This document shows, one piece after another, positions 7,412 to 15,960 of a DNA stretch of 64,000 nt. This DNA is from JAFEBO01 sp044221315. GTDB lineage: Bacteria; Planctomycetota; Phycisphaerae; Phycisphaerales; UBA1924. The stretch lies in contig JBGAPK010000018.1 in NCBI GenBank assembly GCA_044221315.1, positions 1 through 64,000 on the forward strand, given 5' to 3'. Numbering within the stretch: position 1 is the stretch's first letter; every line of letters starts with the position of its first letter. Position numbers and translations under genes: made by a program. The notes under the pieces are model-generated. The model was not told where the DNA came from and made no database searches. It saw only the letters and a program-made list of their open reading frames with translations.

Positions 7412-8534
7412 CTTCTGCCTCCGCGCCAGTTTCTGCCAGCGAATCGCCGCCGACGGTCCTGGATACGCGCACTCCCGTCTCGCGCGCGAGCCACTTTCCG
7501 AGGCGGGTCGCATCGGCCGATTCAAGCCAGTATGCGACGATCCGCTCCCCGTCGAGACCTCGGCCGGCGAAGACGAGTTGCCATGTTGATTTTCTGTTGA
7601 CCTTGCGGCCGTCATCGAGGCGGAGTTCAATCTTGCTCAGCGCGTCGAAACGCAGGATTGCGCGATCCAGATCGCGGCGGCGCGAAGGCAGCGTGAGCTG
7701 CCGGATCTGGCGATCGACAATCAGGTCGTACCGCCCGGCGCTGATCGCACGGGCGCGGAGGGCATAGCAAGCCAGACCGGACAGAACCACGGCAACGGTC
7801 GCCGCGGCGATCGCTTCCATGGGAGGATCGCCCGAGTACCAGAACATCAGACCGAAGATCAGGGCGAACGCGGACACTCCGGCGCCGAGACAGCCGGCCG
7901 TCGCAGGCCAGAACGTACCGAAACGCACAACTGCGATCGTGCCATCGTCACGAACCAGGCGCCCGAGGAGGGGATCGTCGGCGGCACGTTGGGCACGGAG
8001 CAGAAACACGGCGACGCCAATCGCGACGACGTCAAAGGGAATCGCGAAGAACAGCATGAGCACCGTCTGGGTCTGGAGACCCACAGCCAGGGCCGCGCGG
8101 CGAGGATCCGCGGCGTCGTAGAAGACCGGAACGGTGGCACCGACCGGGTTCGCCCGGATCACCCGTTCCGCGTACGCCTTGTTGCGGCTCTGCATTGAAT
8201 CGGGTGTACCCGCGGCAATCGCGAGACTGGTGTATTCCCTGCCATCGACCTGATAGGTGTACATCACCGTGGGACGGTGCCGGAACTTTCCTTTTCCGAT
8301 GCTCGAGACGACGACCCGACTCGACTGGATCGTACCGGTGGTGGTACGCCAGGTCTGGGCGGCGATGATCTGGTTTGCCGCGGCGACCAGAAAGGAGCCG
8401 TTGAAAGCCACGACAAAGAGACCCCAGAAGGCAAGGAACACCCACCCAAGCGCGATCTGCTTGCGGAGTCGCTTCGCAACGGCTGATTGCCTGGAGTCTG
8501 GGGATGAACTGGATGGCCGGTCGGTCAACGCCAC
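7398..8534 (-). CDS. DUF3592 membrane protein
   Basis: The 378-residue protein has transmembrane segments near residues 28-52 (GWVFLAFWGLFVVAFNGSFLVAAA), 155-180 (VLMLFFAIPFDVVAIGVAVFLL), and two more between about 210 and 265. Between the first and second it carries a DUF3592 domain: WRTTTGTIQSSRVVVS, YTYQVDGREYTS, RANPVGATVPVFYDAADPRRAAL. The family is widespread and has no assigned biochemical role. The C-terminal soluble part is hydrophilic and of unknown function. The gene ends on top of a glyoxalase remnant on the other strand. Confidence 0.82.
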   Translation of the reverse strand: MALTDRPSSSSPDSRQSAVAKRLRKQIALGWVFLAFWGLFVVAFNGSFLVAAANQIIAAQTWRTTTGTIQSSRVVVSSIGKGKFRHRPTVMYTYQVDGREYTSLAIAAGTPDSMQSRNKAYAERVIRANPVGATVPVFYDAADPRRAALAVGLQTQTVLMLFFAIPFDVVAIGVAVFLLRAQRAADDPLLGRLVRDDGTIAVVRFGTFWPATAGCLGAGVSAFALIFGLMFWYSGDPPMEAIAAATVAVVLSGLACYALRARAISAGRYDLIVDRQIRQLTLPSRRRDLDRAILRFDALSKIELRLDDGRKVNRKSTWQLVFAGRGLDGERIVAYWLESADATRLGKWLARETGVRVSRTVGGDSLAETGAEAEENSD

Positions 8535-8577
8535 ACCTTATCCGGGAGTGTCGAATCGGCCTTTCAAACTCTTGCCA

Positions 8578-8778
8578 TCACGGTGCCGCGGGGACGCCGG
8601 GCTGCACGGTCTTTGACCCCGGCGGCAGCATCTCGTTGTCGGTCATGACATAGGCGACCATGGCGAGCAGCATGAGGATGACGGCGACGGTCATCATCCA
8701 CGGGGCGTGCTTGCGCAGGCCGGTCTTCTGGGGTCCGTGGCCGTGGTGGTGAGGATGGTCGCGGTCGTGTTCGGACAT
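8578..8778 (-). CDS. small His-rich single-pass membrane protein
   Basis: The 66-residue product has a His/Asp-rich cytoplasmic or periplasmic head (DRDHPHHHGHGP, residues 5-16), one transmembrane helix at about 27-46 (WMMTVAVILMLLAMVAYVM) and a short Pro-rich tail. The histidine cluster could bind a transition metal, but this is only suggested by composition. It ends 43 bp before the start of the DUF3592 gene on the same strand, so the two may be co-transcribed. No family is recognised. Confidence 0.6.
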   Translation of the reverse strand: MSEHDRDHPHHHGHGPQKTGLRKHAPWMMTVAVILMLLAMVAYVMTDNEMLPPGSKTVQPGVPAAP

Positions 8779-8872
8779 GGGGGTGGTTCCTAAGGGTTCA
8801 ACTCAAGTGTAACGGGCCAAGGCCCTCTAGCGATCATCGTGCTGCCGGTGGCATTCCTGATTCCCGGTTCAG

Positions 8873-8926
8873 CTAGTAAGGCTTCCTTGACTAGTGAATG
8901 TCGCTGGTAAAGCGAGCTTTATTAGC
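8873..8926. repeat. two adjacent hairpin-forming repeats after mfd
   Basis: Two short inverted repeats lie side by side: 8873-8894 (CTAGT/ACTAG plus AAGG/CCTT with a bulged G, loop CTT) and 8903-8926 (arms of 11 bp with two G-T pairs, minimal loop GA). Neither has a T-run on either strand, so they are not ordinary rho-independent terminators, although they sit where the mfd transcript should end. Confidence 0.4.
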
Positions 8927-8936
8927 GGCATTCCGC

Positions 8937-11900
8937 CTACTTTGCAGGGTGCGAGAGCCTTTTCCTCAGCACACTCAACAGCGTCTCTGGTTCCAGGTAC
9001 TTCTCCGGCGGGCGGAAGTACACCTCTGCGAGTTCGTCGCTTACGGCGATGCCGCCGCCGAGGGTCTTGGCGCCTGTCTTTGCCGGGAGGACGGTCACGC
9101 TCACCTGAAGGGCCTTGCCGGCCTTCGCGAGATCCGGAGGCGTGCGCAAAAGAGCCTCGGCGAGCTGCTTTGCCATCGTGGTCTTGAAGATGACATCTTT
9201 CTCACGGATAATGATCGAGCGGACGCCGAGGGCAACGGCCGCGACGCGCAGTTCGGAAAGGAAGAGAAGGCGATTCACCTGCTTGGGAGGTTCGCCGTAG
9301 GCGCTGGTGAGGTCGGCCCGGACCTGTTCGAGTTGCTGGCGGGTCGCGGCGGTGGCGATGCGTCGGTAGGCCTCGAGGCGGCGCTGGTCGCTGGGGATGT
9401 ACGGCCGGGGAATGCTTGCGGAGAGGCCGATCTCGATCGAGACCGTGCTCGGCATCTCCGGGGGTTTCTCGTTCTTGAGTTCGTGAACCGCATCCTCGAG
9501 TAGGCGGCAGTACATGTCGTATCCGACGGCGGCGATGTGGCCGGACTGCTCAGCGCCGAGGATATTGCCGGCGCCGCGGATCTCGAGGTCGCGCATGGCG
9601 ATCTTGAAGCCGGCGCCGAGCATCGAGTATTGCTCGATGGCACGGAGGCGCTTGCGGGCGATGTCCTTGACGCTGCGCTCGGGGGGCAAGAGCAGGTAGC
9701 AGTAGCCGCGGTGCTTGGAGCGACCGACGCGCCCGCGCAATTGGTGCAATTCGGAGAGTCCAAAGCGGTCGGCGTCGTTGATGATCATCGTGTTCGCGGT
9801 CGGGATATCGATGCCCGACTCGATGATCGTGGTGCTCACGAGGATGTCGGCGCCGCCGTCCTTGCTCGGGCCTTTCATGAAGTTGAGCATGACCTCTTCG
9901 AGTTCGTGCGGCGCCATCTGGCCGTGGCCGATCAGGATCTTGGCGTTCGGGGCCATCCTCTGCACGTTGTCGGCAACGCTCTTGATATCGAAGACGCGGT
10001 TGTGCACGAAGAAGATCTGGCCGTCGCGGCTCAATTCCCGGTCGATCGCTTGCTGGATGCGGCGCTCGTTGTACGGAATCACCTCGGTCACGATCGCACG
10101 CCGATCAAGCGGCGGTGTCGTCAGCGACGAGATGTCGCGGATGCCCAACATCGCCATATGCAGCGTGCGGGGGATCGGCGTCGCGCTCAGCGTGAGCACG
10201 TCCACGGTGAGGCGGAGACGCAAGAGGCTCTCCTTGTGCTCCACGCCGAATCGCTGCTCCTCGTCGATCACCACCATTCCAAGGTCGGCGAAATCGACGT
10301 CACTGCTGAGGATGCGATGCGTGCCGATGATGACGTCGATCTGGCCCTTCTTGACTTTCTGGAGAATCTCTTTGGCCTCGCCGAGCGACTTGAAGCGGCT
10401 GAGGCTCTCCACCTTGAAGGGGTATCCCGCGAAACGCTGGCGGAACGTTCGCTCGTGCTGCTCGGCCAGCACCGTGGTCGGCACGAGGACCGCCACCTGC
10501 TTGCCGAACTCGCACGCCTTGAACGCGGCACGGATCGCCAGCTCGGTCTTGCCGAAGCCAACGTCGCCGCAGATGAGGCGGTCCATCGGACGCTGCTTGC
10601 TCATGTCCTGCTTGATAAGCGCGAGCGCGGTCAACTGATCTTCCGTCTCTTCGTAGGGGAATTCGTCCTCGAATTCATTCTGCCAGGGCGTATCGGCCGG
10701 GTAGGCGACGCCGGGCATCGACTCCCGCGCGGCACGCACCCGCATCATCTCCGCGGCCAAGTCTTTGACACTCTCGCTGGTGCGTTCCTTTTGTCCCTTC
10801 CAGCGCTGGCCGCCGAGGGTGCTGAGCGTGGGCTTGCCGCCGAAACCGCCGACGTACTTCTGGACCAGATCAATCTGCGTTGCCGGAACATGCAGCTTGG
10901 CATTTCCCGCGAATTCGAGTGTCAGGAATTCTTCCTGCTCGGGGTCCTTGATCTTCCTCCCTTCCATGTTGGCGCGGGCGGTCTCCTCGCGCGTGGCAAG
11001 CTCGCGGGGGGCGATCTGCGTCAGCGCGACAAACTTGGCGATCCCGTGGTCCTGATGAACCACGTAGTCGCCAGCCTGGAAGTCGAGGAACGTGTCGAGC
11101 GCCCGGCCCGAGCGCATTCGGCCCGCCTTGCGCCGGACGGTGAAGCGGTTCAGCAGCTCGTGGTAGGGAACGAGGGCAACGGTCTCGTCTTCGCCCCAGA
11201 TGAAGCCCCGGTGCAGGTATTGGATCCGGGAGCGGACAGGCTTCTTCGGCTCGCTCTCGGCGGATGCGAGCAGTTCCTTGAATCGCTGCTCCTCTCCCTC
11301 GTTCTGGCAGAAGACCTCGACGCGGCAATTCATCGGGGGACGGGTCATGCCGATCAGCTCGCCCATGGCGACCGGCGCCTCGCGGTCGAACGCGTCGAGC
11401 GAGCGCACCGGCAGTTCGACGCGCACGTCCGCCGAGCCGGCGCCGGCGGAGAATTGGTTCACCTCGGCAATTCCTCGCACGCGAGCTTCGAGAACCTTGA
11501 GAACGGCGGGCGGGCCGAAGAAGCCCTTGGAATGCGAGAGCCGCTCGTAGTAGCCGCGCGCTTGCTCAACTATCTCCATCGTTTCGTGCAGGATGGCGAC
11601 CGTTCCGATCGGGAGGATCTCGAGAAAGTTGATCGCGTCGTCGCCCGGCAGGGCCAGAGCCACGTCGGCCGCGACAAGGTGGACGGAATCGATCGCGCGG
11701 TCGGCACCCATCGTGTCGAGGTCGATCTCGTTGATGCGATCGATCGAATCGCCAAAGAAATCAAGCCGGACGGGTGCCGCGGCATCTCCGGCCGGAAAGA
11801 CGTCGAGGATTCCGCCCCGCACGGCGAAGTCGCCCGGTTCCTCGATAGCCTCAACGCGGGAGTAGCCGGCCGCGCTGAGCCAGCCGGCCAATTCTCCGGG

Positions 11901-12377
11901 GGCGACCTGATCGCCCTTGCGAAGCACGCGTGAGATCGCAACGAGATCACCGGCGCGATGCACGCCCTGCATGATCGCCTGGATCGGCGCCACGACCACG
12001 ACCGGCCCGGGGCGCATTGCCCCGACTTCACGCAGGACCGCCAGGCGTTCCGCCAGCGCGTCCGGAACCGCCGCGCCCTCGCCTGGAAGCGACTCGAGCG
12101 CGGGCAGACGAAACGCCGCCACGCCCAGCGAACGCAGTTCATCGAGCGCTTCGTCCGCGTCGTCGATATGGGCGACAACGAGCAGGACGGGACGGGCCAG
12201 ACTCGATGCAACTTCCGCCGCGACGAACGTTGTCGAAGAACCGCTCGAGCCCGACGCGACGACCCGGCGCCCGTCCCGAAGGGCGTTCGTGAGCGTCCGC
12301 ATCGATTCGTGCGCGGGGATTTCGCCGAGCAGGTTGCTGCCCTGAGGCGATCCCGCACTTTCCCGTTTGGAGGCCAC
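8937..12377 (-). CDS. mfd: transcription-repair coupling factor Mfd
   Basis: Mfd is a DNA translocase that pushes stalled RNA polymerase off lesions and recruits UvrA for nucleotide excision repair. The 1146-residue length is normal. In order it has the UvrB-like N-terminal module (EPGDFAVRGGILDVFP), the CarD-like RNA-polymerase-interacting domain near residue 430 (GDYVVHQDHGIAKFVAL), and the helicase motor with Walker A GDVGFGKTE near 603, the DEEQ box DEEQRFGVEHKE near 703, TLSATPIPRTL and LHQLRGRVGRSKHRGYCYLL. The C-terminal TRCF/UvrA-binding domain follows. The start is GTG 12377 with no clear Shine-Dalgarno sequence. The ComEA-like gene lies upstream on the same strand with 81 bp between. 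Confidence 0.97.
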   Translation of the reverse strand: MASKRESAGSPQGSNLLGEIPAHESMRTLTNALRDGRRVVASGSSGSSTTFVAAEVASSLARPVLLVVAHIDDADEALDELRSLGVAAFRLPALESLPGEGAAVPDALAERLAVLREVGAMRPGPVVVVAPIQAIMQGVHRAGDLVAISRVLRKGDQVAPGELAGWLSAAGYSRVEAIEEPGDFAVRGGILDVFPAGDAAAPVRLDFFGDSIDRINEIDLDTMGADRAIDSVHLVAADVALALPGDDAINFLEILPIGTVAILHETMEIVEQARGYYERLSHSKGFFGPPAVLKVLEARVRGIAEVNQFSAGAGSADVRVELPVRSLDAFDREAPVAMGELIGMTRPPMNCRVEVFCQNEGEEQRFKELLASAESEPKKPVRSRIQYLHRGFIWGEDETVALVPYHELLNRFTVRRKAGRMRSGRALDTFLDFQAGDYVVHQDHGIAKFVALTQIAPRELATREETARANMEGRKIKDPEQEEFLTLEFAGNAKLHVPATQIDLVQKYVGGFGGKPTLSTLGGQRWKGQKERTSESVKDLAAEMMRVRAARESMPGVAYPADTPWQNEFEDEFPYEETEDQLTALALIKQDMSKQRPMDRLICGDVGFGKTELAIRAAFKACEFGKQVAVLVPTTVLAEQHERTFRQRFAGYPFKVESLSRFKSLGEAKEILQKVKKGQIDVIIGTHRILSSDVDFADLGMVVIDEEQRFGVEHKESLLRLRLTVDVLTLSATPIPRTLHMAMLGIRDISSLTTPPLDRRAIVTEVIPYNERRIQQAIDRELSRDGQIFFVHNRVFDIKSVADNVQRMAPNAKILIGHGQMAPHELEEVMLNFMKGPSKDGGADILVSTTIIESGIDIPTANTMIINDADRFGLSELHQLRGRVGRSKHRGYCYLLLPPERSVKDIARKRLRAIEQYSMLGAGFKIAMRDLEIRGAGNILGAEQSGHIAAVGYDMYCRLLEDAVHELKNEKPPEMPSTVSIEIGLSASIPRPYIPSDQRRLEAYRRIATAATRQQLEQVRADLTSAYGEPPKQVNRLLFLSELRVAAVALGVRSIIIREKDVIFKTTMAKQLAEALLRTPPDLAKAGKALQVSVTVLPAKTGAKTLGGGIAVSDELAEVYFRPPEKYLEPETLLSVLRKRLSHPAK

Positions 12378-12458
12378 TAGAGAGGATCAGAGCGCGCAGG
12401 CGCACGCCGCCCGAGCGGAACGCCCGCCCGACCGGCCCGGCACTGAACTGCCCAGATG

Positions 12459-13001
12459 CTATTCCACGACGATGAATGGCCGCATCTTCTCGATGAGCTT
12501 GGGGCCGATGCCCTTGACCCGATCGAGGTCCTCGACTTTTCGGAATGGTCCGTTCCGAGCGCGATCGTCCACGATGCGCGAGGCGAGCGCGGGGCCCACG
12601 CTCGGCAGTTTTTCGAGCTCCTCGACGCTGGCGGAATTGATGTTGATTGTCTTTTCCGGGCCCTTGGCCGTTTCGGCTTTCGGTGACTTTGGAGTTTCCT
12701 TCGCGGCCGAGGCAGGAGCCGGTGGCGCGGTTTGAACGGGCGCCAATTCGGTCACGATTGGGCGCGGCGCCTCCACAACTGGCTTGATTTGGGCGGGCGC
12801 CGGGGAATGAGCCGAATCCGACGGTCGCGTGCTTGAAGGTACAGCATGCACCGTCGGCGGTGCTGGCTCGATCGGTACCCGCCGCGCCGAGTACGACCAG
12901 ACCATCCCGATGGCGGCAGCGCCGGCGAGGAGCCCCGCGCCGAGCCATCGCGCGGGTCCGTAGGTCCAGTCTTCGATTGTCTGAGTCGCCCGACCTGCCA
13001 T
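12459..13001 (-). CDS. ComEA-like helix-hairpin-helix protein with N-terminal membrane anchor
   Basis: This 180-residue protein has one transmembrane segment near residues 17-35, a Pro/Ala-rich linker of about 70 residues, and a C-terminal ComEA-type helix-hairpin-helix domain (ININSASVEELEKLPSVG, then DLDRVKGIGPKLIEKMRPFI). The domain binds duplex DNA non-specifically. In competent bacteria ComEA is the surface DNA receptor for uptake, and an anchored linker-plus-HhH layout fits that role here, but no other competence gene is nearby, so DNA uptake is inference. MAGRATQ at 13001 is chosen over an in-frame upstream ATG because the upstream codons look non-conserved. Confidence 0.82.
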   Translation of the reverse strand: MAGRATQTIEDWTYGPARWLGAGLLAGAAAIGMVWSYSARRVPIEPAPPTVHAVPSSTRPSDSAHSPAPAQIKPVVEAPRPIVTELAPVQTAPPAPASAAKETPKSPKAETAKGPEKTININSASVEELEKLPSVGPALASRIVDDRARNGPFRKVEDLDRVKGIGPKLIEKMRPFIVVE

Positions 13002-13032
13002 GCCAAACAGAATAACCGGGCGCGACCGGGCT

Positions 13033-14796
13033 TCACAAGGTCGGGGCACGCCCCTCCCGGAGCGACTGGAGCACCTGCGTGAGACGTTGGGCGGATAGCT
13101 TGGCCCCCCCGGCGGCGTTCAGAATGCCGCCGAAGGCCATCTCGGGCGAGCGGCTGCTCGGCGGCGTGTCGGCCAGGTCCTGCCAGCAGATGCTCTGAAC
13201 GCTCGGCTTGGAAGCGAGCATGGAAAAAACGTCGGCCAACCACTCGGCCTGAACAGAATCGGACCAGGGCGCTCGCCAGCGTCCGGCGTCGTGCTCCCGG
13301 GTCTGGATGACCACCTGGTCGTCCTCGTCGTCGTCTTTGATCGCCGGCTTCGCGGGCGCCGCGGACGGACTCGGCACCGTAGTCGCTGCGCTCGGCGCAC
13401 CGACGGCCGTGATGTGCAACGGCCGCTCCATGGCGCTGTAGCGGTCGATCAGGGCCGAAATCGTCATCAGATCGCGGGCCGCCTGGCCGGAGGCCGATGC
13501 ACCAACCTGAAGACGCAGGCCCAGCCCGTCGACCCCCAGCCCGAGATTCAACACGCTCTCGGCGTAGAATGTCGGCGGCAGGCTCTTGCGATCGCTCGCG
13601 AAGTACTCGCCCCACGGCTCCTGAATCTCGACGATGACCTTCGACTGCGGGTGAATCTTCTTGGTCAGCAGGATGCAGACCTTTGTCAGGTCCATGATCT
13701 GCTCATAACTGAGCTTGACGTTTGAGTTGACGTGCAAGCCCGAACAGACCGTCCAGCGGTTGACCGTCCGCCGATAGCGCGTGACCACCTGCGTGATGTG
13801 CTCAACCATCATGTCGCGCAGTGTCTCGTAGTCGTTCTCCCAGATGTAGATCCACTCGGGCAGGCAGGAGGCGCGAAGATCGAGGATCGGGCCGGCAGAG
13901 ACGGGGATTTTCGCCGTACGCACGGCCCACTCGATCCACCGGTCCGTTGAGCCGAAACTCAACTTTCCTTCGGCGGGTTCCAGATCGCTCCAGCGTACCG
14001 GCATGTGCACGAAATCGAGGCCCGCCGCGGCCTTCTGCAGCGGATCGGAAAACTGGCCGGGGTTGATCGCGACCCCGACCTGGGGCGAACCCGGCACCAC
14101 GGCGGTTCCCATGCCGGGGACGACAACGTGCTGACCCGAGGGGGGCGGATCGCCGATCAGCTTGGTGTATCGGGCCTTGGCTTCCTCGAACATCTTGCCC
14201 GAAAGCCGCAGCGGGATCTCTCGCACGGCATGGATCAGGCTCAGCTTTTCAGAAACGTCCAGCGCGATGGCGAGGGCTTCCCAGGCGAGCTTGTCGGCCC
14301 AGGCACGCGGGCTGGCCTGCCCCGGGGTGAGAGGGGCCCCCGCCCGATCGGCAACGAGGGCCTCACCGAATTTCAGCCGGGCTGTTTCGATCTGGACCAT
14401 CGCCGGGTGATCGCTCGAAAGTTCGAACATCCCCCACTCCTCGAGCTTGTTCAGAACCAGCATGATCCGGTGCCGGGCGAGTTCAAGGCTCAGCAGGTAC
14501 GGCTCTTCGCGCTTTGGCAGGAAGCAAGTCCGGAGCATCAACTGACCGAGACCGGGAGACGGGGCTGGGAGGGCGGGCACCCCTGGCGAAGGCGGCACCA
14601 GGGGCGGGGCGGGCACGTCAACCAGCAGGCAGATCCCCGCGGCTTCCGGCCCGGTTTTCGTGCAGCGGATGCAACCCGCCTCGAAACGGATCTCGGCCGG
14701 CGTCGGCATCTCGTCGTTGCCGATGAGGTGCTCAGCGCGCAGCGAAAAACTGTCTCGTGGCATGCCCGCGGAATCGAAGACTGCGAAGCTGAACAT
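13033..14796 (-). CDS. GH10-like protein lacking the catalytic glutamates
   Basis: The 587-residue product has an N-terminal beta-rich domain (MFSFAVFDSAG, RAEHLIGNDEMPTPAEIRFE), a helical middle, and a C-terminal TIM barrel resembling GH10 xylanases: DFVHMPVRWSDLEPAEGKLSFG, MMVEHITQVVTRYRRTVNRW and PLHITAVG. In GH10 the acid/base Glu ends the segment WDVVNE and the nucleophile Glu is in HITELD. Here these positions read WTVCSG (about 13738-13755) and HITAVG (about 13405-13420), so neither Glu is present. Carbohydrate binding or a new role is likelier than xylanase activity. Start 14796 avoids overlap with the divergent purC; a longer frame reaches 14940. Confidence 0.7.
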   Translation of the reverse strand: MFSFAVFDSAGMPRDSFSLRAEHLIGNDEMPTPAEIRFEAGCIRCTKTGPEAAGICLLVDVPAPPLVPPSPGVPALPAPSPGLGQLMLRTCFLPKREEPYLLSLELARHRIMLVLNKLEEWGMFELSSDHPAMVQIETARLKFGEALVADRAGAPLTPGQASPRAWADKLAWEALAIALDVSEKLSLIHAVREIPLRLSGKMFEEAKARYTKLIGDPPPSGQHVVVPGMGTAVVPGSPQVGVAINPGQFSDPLQKAAAGLDFVHMPVRWSDLEPAEGKLSFGSTDRWIEWAVRTAKIPVSAGPILDLRASCLPEWIYIWENDYETLRDMMVEHITQVVTRYRRTVNRWTVCSGLHVNSNVKLSYEQIMDLTKVCILLTKKIHPQSKVIVEIQEPWGEYFASDRKSLPPTFYAESVLNLGLGVDGLGLRLQVGASASGQAARDLMTISALIDRYSAMERPLHITAVGAPSAATTVPSPSAAPAKPAIKDDDEDDQVVIQTREHDAGRWRAPWSDSVQAEWLADVFSMLASKPSVQSICWQDLADTPPSSRSPEMAFGGILNAAGGAKLSAQRLTQVLQSLREGRAPTL

Positions 14797-14938
14797 CCCG
14801 AAGCGGGCTCCCGTTCTCTGGTCCACGTAGGTGAGCGGGGAGTGTACGGGCGACTCGGCGGGCTTTCCGGCGCCGGGCGGGTAACCTTGTCGTCGGACCC
14901 GATCCGCGACCACCCCGAATCCCTGCTCGAAAACCCCC

Positions 14939-15922
14939 ATGCCCCCCCATTACCCGCGATCAGTCATTTCGACCGACCTGCGCCTGCCGGGCAAGCGCAG
15001 CGGCAAGGTGCGGGACGTGTACGACCTGCCCCCGGACCGCTGGGGCCCGCGCCTGCTCATCATCGCCACCGATCGGATTTCGGCGTTTGATGTCGTTATG
15101 CCTACGCCGATCGACGGCAAGGGTCGCCTGCTCACGGAGCTTTCCACATTCTGGCTGCGGTTTGTCGAGGACCTCGGTCTCGCCCGGACGCACCTCATTT
15201 CCACCGACATCGCAGGGGTGCCCGCCGCGGCCTTTGATGGGGCCACTCTCCAACGCACCGACCTGGAGGGGCGCAGCACCATCGCCCGCAAGGCCCGCGT
15301 CATTCCCATCGAGTGCGTGGTTCGGGGTTATCTCGAAGGATCGGGGTGGAAGGAGTATCGCGACACCGGTTCGGTCTGCGGCGTGGCGTTGCCGCCGGGG
15401 CTGCGCCAATGCGACCGGCTCTCCGAGCCGATCTTCACCCCGGCGACCAAGGAAGAACTGGGCAAGCACGACGAGAACATTCCGTTCGCCCGGGCGTGCG
15501 AGATCGTCGGGGAAGAAACGGCGGCGTGGTTACGGAGAACGTCGCTGGCGATCTACGCTGCTGCCGCGGCCCACGCCGCCTCTCGCGGGATCATCATCGC
15601 GGATACGAAGTTTGAGTTTGGACTCGCTCTGGGAACGGACGGGCACCCCGTGCCCGGCGAGTCCCCGATGCTGATCGACGAGGCGCTCACCCCCGACAGC
15701 TCACGGTTCTGGCCTGCGGAGACATATCAGCCGGGGCAAGCGCAGAAGAGTTTCGACAAGCAGTACCTTCGGGAGTACCTTGAGACGCTTGTAGCCGCCG
15801 GGAAGTGGAACAAGCAGAGCCCGGGGCCGGAATTGCCCCGGGAGGTGGTGGACAGGACATGTGAGAAGTACCGGGGCGCTCGGGATGCACTGGCCGGGCG
15901 GGCGCGGCAGGCCGGAAAATGA
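14939..15922 (+). CDS. purC: phosphoribosylaminoimidazole-succinocarboxamide synthase
   Basis: PurC joins CAIR to aspartate with ATP to give SAICAR, step 8 of de novo purine synthesis. The 327-residue length and motifs fit the long SAICAR synthetase class: GKRSGKVRDVYDLP near the N terminus, IATDRISAFDVVMPTPI, IECVVRGYLEGSGWKEY, IIIADTKFEFGL and LIDEALTPDSSRFWP. There is no Shine-Dalgarno sequence before the ATG. It is divergent from the GH10-like gene, with the two starts close together, so both promoters must lie in a short shared segment. No other purine gene is adjacent. Confidence 0.96.
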   Translation: MPPHYPRSVISTDLRLPGKRSGKVRDVYDLPPDRWGPRLLIIATDRISAFDVVMPTPIDGKGRLLTELSTFWLRFVEDLGLARTHLISTDIAGVPAAAFDGATLQRTDLEGRSTIARKARVIPIECVVRGYLEGSGWKEYRDTGSVCGVALPPGLRQCDRLSEPIFTPATKEELGKHDENIPFARACEIVGEETAAWLRRTSLAIYAAAAAHAASRGIIIADTKFEFGLALGTDGHPVPGESPMLIDEALTPDSSRFWPAETYQPGQAQKSFDKQYLREYLETLVAAGKWNKQSPGPELPREVVDRTCEKYRGARDALAGRARQAGK

Positions 15923-15960
15923 GTGCGCCGGAACCGCCTCTCAGCGATTGAACGGGTCAG

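Noticed and set aside
9537..11933. A 798-codon open frame antisense to mfd.
   Set aside because: It lies wholly inside mfd on the opposite strand, has no family pattern, and is a product of GC-rich third codon positions. The mfd motifs are complete.
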